A stretch of DNA of 39,487 nucleotides from Tenacibaculum finnmarkense (GTDB taxonomy: Bacteria; Bacteroidota; Bacteroidia; Flavobacteriales; Flavobacteriaceae), in the NCBI RefSeq assembly GCF_900239185.1, contig NZ_OENA01000027.1, positions 1-39,487 of the forward strand, written 5' to 3'. Positions within the stretch are counted from its first letter, which is position 1; every line of letters starts with the position of its first letter. A program made the position numbers and the translations under genes. This document shows positions 34,463-39,487 of this stretch, piece by piece. The notes below the pieces were generated by a model. It searched no databases. It saw nothing but the letters and a program-made list of their open reading frames with translations, and was not told the DNA's origin.

Positions 34463-35470
34463 CTACCAACGAATTACAACAGAACCCCAAGTAAATCCAC
34501 TACCAAAGGCAGCTAAAACTACTAAATCATTGTCTTTAATTTTCCCCTGTTCCCAAGCTTCGGTTAAAGCAATAATTACAGATGCCGCCGTCGTATTTCC
34601 GTATTTCATGATATTATTATACACTTTATCGTCAGACAATTTAAATTTCTTTTGAATAAACTGTGCGATACGTAAATTTGCTTGATGCGGAATTAACATA
34701 TCAATATCCTCTTTCTGTAAATCATTTGCCTGTAAACCTTCTATAATCGCTTCCGAAAAACGTGTTACAGCGTGCTTAAATACAAACTGCCCATTCATAT
34801 ATGGATAATATGAAATATCATCTGGATCGTTATTTTTAATTAATTCAGGAACCCATCGACCTGTAGATGGTCCTTCTAACATTAATTCTTTAGCGTGTTT
34901 CCCTTCCGAATGTAAATGAGTAGATAAAATCCCTTTACCTTTCTCTTCACTTCTTGATAAAACAGCTGCTCCTGCCCCATCTCCAAAAATTACAGAAACA
35001 TTTCTTCCTCTTGTTGATTTGTCTAAACCTCCTGAATGATTTTCGGCTCCAATAACCAAAATATTTTTATACATTCCTGTTTTAATAAACTGATCGGCAA
35101 CCGACATGGCATAAATAAAACCAGAACACTGATTACGGATATCTAACGCTCCGATTGTTGGTAAATCTAGCATTTCTTGCACCTGCACGCCTCCTCCTGG
35201 AAAATACATATCAGGGCTTAAGGTTGCAAAAATAATAAAATCGATATCGTCTTTTTGTAACCCAGAACGCTCAATAGCTATTTTTGACGCTTTAAAACCC
35301 ATAACAGCAGTTGTATCTCCTGTTTTAGGATCTATCCAACGGCGTTCTTCAATTCCTGTTCGCTCCTGAATCCACTCGTCCGACGTTTCCATGAATGCTG
35401 TTAAATCATTATTTGTTACCACATTTTCTGGCACATAATAACCCAATCCTGTAATTTTTGAACTATACAT
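34463..35470 (-). CDS. fabH: 3-oxoacyl-ACP synthase III (KAS III)
   Basis: 335 residues with the catalytic triad Cys115 (RNQCSGF), His262 (IPHQAN) and Asn292 (KYGNTTAAS). It condenses acyl-CoA with malonyl-ACP to start fatty-acid synthesis. Rather than lying in the fab cluster (with rpmF, plsX), it stands alone beside htpG, so it may be a paralogue for branched-chain starters or a secondary pathway; this is inference. The start codon is ATG at 35470; promoter DNA is shared with htpG. Confidence 0.94.
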   Translation of the reverse strand: MYSSKITGLGYYVPENVVTNNDLTAFMETSDEWIQERTGIEERRWIDPKTGDTTAVMGFKASKIAIERSGLQKDDIDFIIFATLSPDMYFPGGGVQVQEMLDLPTIGALDIRNQCSGFIYAMSVADQFIKTGMYKNILVIGAENHSGGLDKSTRGRNVSVIFGDGAGAAVLSRSEEKGKGILSTHLHSEGKHAKELMLEGPSTGRWVPELIKNNDPDDISYYPYMNGQFVFKHAVTRFSEAIIEGLQANDLQKEDIDMLIPHQANLRIAQFIQKKFKLSDDKVYNNIMKYGNTTAASVIIALTEAWEQGKIKDNDLVVLAAFGSGFTWGSVVIRW

Positions 35471-35541
35471 ATATTTTGTTAATTTCTATTGTTAGCTTGT
35501 TTGTAGGCTACAAAAATAGTCATTTTGATTAGGATATGAAA

Positions 35542-35567
35542 CTGACTGTAAAATGCCATTTTGTCAG
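35542..35567. promoter_or_regulatory. Imperfect dyad between fabH and htpG
   Basis: CTGAC (35542-35546), then AAAATG-C-CATTTT (35550-35562), then GTCAG (35563-35567). The core is a perfect palindrome and the outer CTGAC/GTCAG arms are complementary with a 3-nt asymmetry. It lies in the 189-bp divergent gap and is a candidate operator for a heat-shock or other regulator. Confidence 0.35.
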
Positions 35568-35659
35568 AAACCATCTTTAAAACATCTTTTGGTATTTTTT
35601 TTGACTACCTAATGATCAGAAAGCAATCGCTATCAAAAAAATAATCAAAATATATAATT

Positions 35660-37573
35660 ATGAGCAAAGGAAGTATTAATGTGTCGGTAGAAAATATATT
35701 TCCACTGATTAAAAAATTCTTATATTCTGACCACGAAATTTTTTTACGTGAGTTAATTTCGAACGGAACAGATGCAACTACAAAATTAAAACACTTAATT
35801 TCTATTGGTGAAGCTAAAACTGAATTAGGCGATGCTAAAATTGAAATCAGTATTGATAAAGATGCTAAAACCATCACTATTAAAGATCAAGGTTTAGGAA
35901 TGACCGCTGATGAAGTTGAAAAATACATCAACCAAATTGCATTTTCTGGAGCTGAAGAATTTTTAGAAAAATATAAAGATGATAAAAACGAAACTGGTGT
36001 TATCGGACACTTTGGTTTAGGTTTTTATTCTGCTTTTATGGTGGCTCATAAAGTAGATTTAATTACAAAATCGTTTAAAGACGAACCTGCTGCACATTGG
36101 TCATGTGACGGTTCTCCTGAATATAGTTTAGTTGCACACGACAAAGCTGACAGAGGAACAGAAATTATTTTACATGTTGCCGAAGATTCTTTAGACTTTT
36201 TAGAAGAAGCTAAAATTGGTGGTTTATTAAACAAATACAATCGTTTTAACCAAGTGCCAATTAAATTTGGAACTAACAAAATAAACGATCCTGAATTTAC
36301 GCCTGCAACTACTACGGATGCTGATGGTAAAGAAACTACTGAACCTCACAGACAAATTGAAGTTGATAATATCATCAACAATACAAACCCAGCTTGGACA
36401 AAAGCACCTGCTGATTTAAGTGATGAAGATTATACCAACTTTTACAGAGAGTTATATCCTACGCAATTTGAAGAATCGTTATTTCACATCCATTTAAATG
36501 TAGATTATCCGTTTAACTTAACAGGAATTTTATTCTTCCCTAAGTTAACGCAAAGTTTAGATATGCAAAAGGATAAAATCCAATTGTATCAAAACCAAGT
36601 GTATGTAACTGATAACGTTGAAGGAATTGTTCCTGACTTTTTACAGATGTTAAAAGGTGTTATTGATTCTCCTGATATTCCTTTAAATGTTTCTCGTTCT
36701 GGTTTACAAGCAGATGGAGCTGTAAAGAAAATTTCTGGTTATATTACTAAAAAAGTAGGTGATAAATTAAGTTCTTTATTCAAAAAAGATAGAGCTGATT
36801 TTGAGCAAAAATGGAATGACATCAAAGTAATTATCGAATACGGAATGTTATCGGAAGATAAATTTATGGATAAAGCTAAGAAATTTGCTTTATATCCAAC
36901 TGTTGCAGATACATACTTTACTTTTGATGAATTAGTTGAAAAAACTAAAGATAATCAAACTGATAAAGACGGAAATCACATCGTTTTATATACTTCTAAC
37001 AAAGAAGCGCAACACAGTTATATTCAAGAAGCTACGGCTAAAGGATATGAAGTTGTTGTTTTAGATTCGCCAATTATAGCGCATTTAATGCAAAAATTAG
37101 AAACTTCTGAAGATACTAAAGTACAGTTTGTACGTGTAGATTCTGATTTCATCGATAACTTAATTAAGAAAGACGATGCTGTTATTTCTAAATTAACTGA
37201 TGAAGAAGTTGCTACTTTAAAACCTGTTATTGAAGGTGTAATTGCATCACAAACTTATACGGTTCAATTAGAAGCTATGGATTCTTCTTCGTCTCCATTT
37301 ATAATTACCGTACCTGAGTTTATGCGTAGAATGAAAGAAATGCAAGCTTCTGGTGGTGGCGGTGGAATGATGGGAATGGGTAATTTACCTGAAATGTATA
37401 ACTTAGTTGTGAATACAAATTCTCCTTTAGTTTCTGAAATTTTAAATGCTGATGAAACCAAAAAAGCTGGATTAATTACACAAGCTTTCGATTTAGCAAA
37501 ATTATCTCAAAACTTATTACATGGTGAAGCTTTAACGAACTTTATCAAACGTTCTTACGAACTTATTAAATAA
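35660..37573 (+). CDS. htpG: Chaperone HtpG (Hsp90 family)
   Basis: 637 residues, typical length. N-terminal GHKL ATPase motifs: LRELISNGTDATTKL (about 29-43), IKDQGLGMT and GHFGLGFYSAFMV. The middle domain holds NVSRSGLQAD. The C-terminal dimerisation region contains a flexible Gly/Met-rich stretch (SGGGGGMMGMGN), common in Bacteroidetes HtpG. It is transcribed alone, with a strong terminator downstream; a dyad upstream may be its regulator site. Confidence 0.97.
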   Translation: MSKGSINVSVENIFPLIKKFLYSDHEIFLRELISNGTDATTKLKHLISIGEAKTELGDAKIEISIDKDAKTITIKDQGLGMTADEVEKYINQIAFSGAEEFLEKYKDDKNETGVIGHFGLGFYSAFMVAHKVDLITKSFKDEPAAHWSCDGSPEYSLVAHDKADRGTEIILHVAEDSLDFLEEAKIGGLLNKYNRFNQVPIKFGTNKINDPEFTPATTTDADGKETTEPHRQIEVDNIINNTNPAWTKAPADLSDEDYTNFYRELYPTQFEESLFHIHLNVDYPFNLTGILFFPKLTQSLDMQKDKIQLYQNQVYVTDNVEGIVPDFLQMLKGVIDSPDIPLNVSRSGLQADGAVKKISGYITKKVGDKLSSLFKKDRADFEQKWNDIKVIIEYGMLSEDKFMDKAKKFALYPTVADTYFTFDELVEKTKDNQTDKDGNHIVLYTSNKEAQHSYIQEATAKGYEVVVLDSPIIAHLMQKLETSEDTKVQFVRVDSDFIDNLIKKDDAVISKLTDEEVATLKPVIEGVIASQTYTVQLEAMDSSSSPFIITVPEFMRRMKEMQASGGGGGMMGMGNLPEMYNLVVNTNSPLVSEILNADETKKAGLITQAFDLAKLSQNLLHGEALTNFIKRSYELIK

Positions 37574-37595
37574 GCAACACCGTTGCTTTTAATAC

Positions 37596-37627
37596 TAAAA
37601 AACCTCTTTGTGTATGCAAAGAGGTTT
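37596..37627 (+). repeat. 32-bp inverted repeat, left copy
   Basis: The reverse complement of 38450-38481 without mismatch. Orientation is clear from the hairpin loop (TGTATG here, CATACA in the other copy). The two copies bracket the metzincin lipoprotein gene. Confidence 0.85.
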
Positions 37628-37629
37628 TT
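37597..37629 (+). terminator. Terminator of htpG
   Basis: Stem AAAAACCTCTTTG with CAAAGAGGTTTTT, loop TGTATG; 24 bp after the htpG stop. This hairpin is one arm of a 32-bp inverted repeat (see next entry). Confidence 0.93.
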
Positions 37630-37662
37630 ACATCCTTAATCAATAAAAATATCCCCCGAATT

Positions 37663-38418
37663 ATGAAAAAATTACTGTTACTTTTAACAATCAGTTTAGT
37701 TAGTTTTTCATGTAGTAAAGACGATGATACTGTTGCAGAACTTAACGAAACTGAAACGCAAACACAGACTCAAACACAGACACAGACACAGACACAAACC
37801 CCTAGCAAAAATCTTAGCGCAGAACAGCAAGATTTCTTATTAGAATATGAAGCTATTGTTGATGATTTAAAATGGACAAAAGAAATTTCAATTTTTTTAG
37901 ATGGAAACATTACATCCGAATATAAAAAGATCGTAAAAGAAGTTTTAGACACTTATAATCCATTATTTTCTGATGGAACAAAAATTAGCTTGGTAAAAAG
38001 TGCCAAAGAATCGAATGTACATTTATATAATTCTACTAAAGATGAATTAGCTTCTTTTTGGTCAGATATTTATAGTTATACAGGCGGTGCTATTGGTTAC
38101 GGAACTACCTCATGGTCATCGAGTTCTTATGCTGGTGAAAGAATTATTAATGAAGGTAGAATTTGGGTAGAAACAGGTAGTAATACCTCGCTATTATTTC
38201 ACGAATTAGGACACGTTTTAGGTTTAGGACATAGTAGCCAAAAATATTGTTCTTCTTCTGTTATGTGCGGCGTACCAACGGCTAAAACATTATCTTCTTT
38301 TGATAAAGCAATGATAAAAATACGTTATCATTCTGATGTAAAATCGGATACTAGTTTTGAAGAAATGAAACCTGTTATTGAAAAATTATTACTAAACAAA
38401 GAAGTTGTAATAGAGTAA
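37663..38418 (+). CDS. Metzincin-type zinc protease lipoprotein
   Basis: 251 residues. Lipoprotein signal ends SFSC (Cys17), followed by an acidic stretch DDD and a Thr-Gln linker (about 32-46). The zinc motif HELGHVLGLGH is at 180-190, and a Met-turn SSVMCG at 198-203, so it is a matrixin-like metzincin. No propeptide Cys switch was recognised. It should be surface- or periplasm-anchored and cut protein substrates. It stands alone, flanked by inverted copies of a terminator hairpin. The Thr-Gln linker is made by a DNA microsatellite. Confidence 0.88.
   Translation: MKKLLLLLTISLVSFSCSKDDDTVAELNETETQTQTQTQTQTQTQTPSKNLSAEQQDFLLEYEAIVDDLKWTKEISIFLDGNITSEYKKIVKEVLDTYNPLFSDGTKISLVKSAKESNVHLYNSTKDELASFWSDIYSYTGGAIGYGTTSWSSSSYAGERIINEGRIWVETGSNTSLLFHELGHVLGLGHSSQKYCSSSVMCGVPTAKTLSSFDKAMIKIRYHSDVKSDTSFEEMKPVIEKLLLNKEVVIE
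37754..37799 (+). repeat. Hexanucleotide (ACACAG)n tract coding Thr-Gln
   Basis: About seven units of six bases with minor changes (ACACAG, ACTCAA, ACACAA), in the metzincin gene. Unit length is a multiple of three, so slippage changes linker length and not frame. Confidence 0.9.
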
Positions 38419-38449
38419 ATTTTCAATTAAATAACCCTATTTTTTTTCT

Positions 38450-38481
38450 AAACCTCTTTGCATACACAAAGAGGTTTTTTA
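38450..38481 (+). terminator. Terminator after the metzincin gene / 32-bp inverted repeat, right copy
   Basis: Stem AAACCTCTTTG (38450-38460) with CAAAGAGGTTT (38467-38477), loop CATACA, then TTT. It is a perfect reverse complement of 37596-37627. Confidence 0.92.
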
Positions 38482-38497
38482 TTGTTTTATAAAAATT

Positions 38498-38911
38498 TTA
38501 TTTTGAAACACTTCTTTTATCAAAAAGAAATTTTAAAACTAATAAATAAAAAGTAAAAATTGAAGTTGTTAAAGCTCCTATAATAAATAAAAATGCTGTT
38601 TCTGAAAGTTTAAATCCCCAAAAACCAAAACCTTTTAAAAGAATTACAATTCCTATAAATACTGCCCAAACTGAAGAAAATATAAAAGCTAATTTTGCGT
38701 TTTTTTCTCTTAAAATTCTCTCTGATTGTTTATCAAGTTTCTTTACAACAAATTCTTCATGTTGAATATATTCTTGAAAACTTTCAAACTTTCCCGTAAA
38801 TTCAAACAAAAAAACATCTTCCTTGCTTGATTTTGAATCTGCATTTGCGTCAATATTTTCAATAGGCTTTTTACCAAAAAATTTAGTTGCTTTTTCTCCT
38901 ATATTATCCAT
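38498..38911 (-). CDS. Small two-helix membrane protein, candidate toxin of a Panacea system
   Basis: 137 residues. A soluble N-terminal part (1-70) with a charged helix at about 44-70, then two hydrophobic helices (about 73-95 and 104-127) and a short basic end (DKRSVSK). No family was recognised. The start overlaps the end of the upstream Panacea-domain gene by 8 bp (38904-38911), so translation is probably coupled. Panacea-domain antitoxins are known to pair with many unrelated toxins, including small membrane-active ones, which makes this a toxin candidate by position. That is inference; it could be a plain membrane partner. Confidence 0.65.
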   Translation of the reverse strand: MDNIGEKATKFFGKKPIENIDANADSKSSKEDVFLFEFTGKFESFQEYIQHEEFVVKKLDKQSERILREKNAKLAFIFSSVWAVFIGIVILLKGFGFWGFKLSETAFLFIIGALTTSIFTFYLLVLKFLFDKRSVSK

Positions 38912-39353
38912 TGATTTTCTTTTGATAATATTCCTTTATCAATCCATCATTTATTTTAGTAAATGCCTGACCATTATATGTTTTATCCCAAGGTGTTCCG
39001 TCTTGGTGTGTTTTTGATGATAATTGACCTCCATCAAATTTTTTATATGCATTCCAAACCGCTTCAATAAATTTATCATCATCTTTTGATAAATTATTTT
39101 GAGAATACATTTCTATATAATTAAAATCATTACTAGAAAAATCAACTCTTTTAATTATATGATATAAATCGGGAATAACAGGCCCGTACTTCCAAGCCTC
39201 AATACTATTACTAAAAAGAGGCTTTTCAGAAAAAGCTAAGTAATAACCATGAGCTATATATGTAAGTTTCAATAATTTCATTGCAGACATCGATACTCCT
39301 TCTTTCTGAGAAAGATATACGAATTTTTTAGCTATATCAAAACAGTTATACAT
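38904..39353 (-). CDS. Panacea/SocA (DUF4065) domain protein, candidate antitoxin
   Basis: 149 residues from ATG 39353; an earlier TTG at 39374 would lie in the -7 box and is rejected. Almost the whole protein is a SocA/Panacea domain: FDIAKKFVYLSQKEG at the start, MKLLKLTYIAHGYYLAFSEK, the very typical SIEAWKYGPVIPDLYHIIK near 49-67, and a C-terminal region about SKTHQDGTPWDKTY. Members include SocA of Caulobacter (antitoxin to SocB) and the hyperpromiscuous Panacea antitoxins. The overlapping gene downstream would be the neutralised toxin. No DNA-binding domain is fused at its N-terminus, so autorepression is not obvious. Confidence 0.9.
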   Translation of the reverse strand: MYNCFDIAKKFVYLSQKEGVSMSAMKLLKLTYIAHGYYLAFSEKPLFSNSIEAWKYGPVIPDLYHIIKRVDFSSNDFNYIEMYSQNNLSKDDDKFIEAVWNAYKKFDGGQLSSKTHQDGTPWDKTYNGQAFTKINDGLIKEYYQKKING

Positions 39354-39371
39354 TTTAATTAAATTTATTAA

Positions 39372-39379
39372 CAAATTTA
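39372..39379 (-). promoter_or_regulatory. -7 box of the Panacea operon promoter
   Basis: Minus strand TAAATTTG is a perfect TAnnTTTG, about 20 bp before the ATG. No clear TTG lies 17-23 bp upstream. Confidence 0.45.
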
Positions 39380-39395
39380 TATAGAATTATTGAAT

Positions 39396-39410
39396 AAGAG
39401 CCTGTTTAAA
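39396..39410 (+). repeat. End motif shared with the element at 11597-11891
   Basis: AAGAGCCTGTTTAAA here is the reverse complement of 11877-11891 except for one base. The remaining 77 bp to the window edge are A/T-rich without a visible gene; they may be the start of another copy. Confidence 0.45.
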
Positions 39411-39487
39411 TTTGTAAAATAAAAAGAAAAAGGTTTCTGAAATTCTATTAAAATGTTTCTTTTGTGGTTCTCAAAACAAAAAAGATG

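Noticed and set aside
34227..34655. 142-residue plus-strand ORF across the receptor end, the REP-like element and the fabH end
   Set aside because: It overlaps two real genes and a repeat, and its product is basic low-complexity sequence.
38823..39017. 64-residue plus-strand ORF opposite the Panacea pair
   Set aside because: Antisense of two better-supported overlapping genes; hydrophobic product results from reverse reading.
39354..39374. Longer Panacea protein starting at TTG 39374
   Set aside because: The codon lies inside the -7 promoter box, and MYNCFDIAKKF fits the family start.

Overview
AT-rich chromosomal DNA from a marine-type member of the Flavobacteriaceae (Bacteroidota). Supporting evidence: type A T9SS sorting domain, type B L31, many short lipoproteins with a Cys lipobox, an outer-membrane beta-barrel receptor of the CarboxypepD_reg/plug class, and promoters fitting the Bacteroidetes pattern TTG-N17-23-TAnnTTTG. 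The genus is not decided by the sequence; Tenacibaculum/Polaribacter-like is a guess. No rRNA, tRNA, CRISPR array or intact transposase was seen.

Layout. 1-6.8 kb: 5' part of a giant secreted protein (more than 2,260 residues, minus strand, running off the left edge) made of calcium-binding thrombospondin-type-3 repeats, duplicated modules and a CshA-type fibril repeat. 7.2-10.5 kb: housekeeping genes on the minus strand (RlmG/RsmC-like methyltransferase, FMN glutamate-synthase-like protein, L31 with a hairpin leader). 10.5-16.2 kb: plus-strand genes (glutaminyl cyclase lipoprotein, beta-helix lipoprotein, SDR, small membrane protein, SprT-like protein with an apparent ATT start, mannose-1-phosphate guanylyltransferase), with a palindromic MITE-like element between the first two. 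16.2-18.3 kb: acyl desaturase, Crp/Fnr regulator and a decayed acetyl-CoA synthetase 3' end. 18.3-23.4 kb: AraC regulator overlapping a TauE/SafE exporter, with a 21-bp-spaced direct repeat upstream; then a PhoX-like lipoprotein followed by a di-haem peroxidase lipoprotein. 23.6-28 kb: TerC-like protein, Dps and OxyR divergent around a candidate OxyR site, SulP transporter. 28.1-31.7 kb: pyrR-pyrB-small protein-T9SS-domain-only protein-rnz operon, and a convergent CoA-binding protein. 31.8-37.6 kb: outer-membrane receptor, REP-like repeat, FabH, HtpG. 37.6-38.5 kb: metzincin lipoprotein bracketed by a perfect 32-bp inverted repeat. 38.5-39.4 kb: two overlapping genes, a Panacea/SocA-domain protein and a two-helix membrane protein, which look like a toxin-antitoxin pair; just upstream lies a sequence matching the end of the 11.6-11.9 kb element.

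The strongest candidates for a poorly described system are the Panacea/membrane-protein pair at the right edge and the inverted-repeat-bracketed metalloprotease next to it. Also worth checking: the non-canonical SprT start, the L31 leader hairpin, the OxyR and AraC operator candidates, and the PhoX-like/MauG-like pair. All functional statements rest on reading the sequence by eye; no database search was run.
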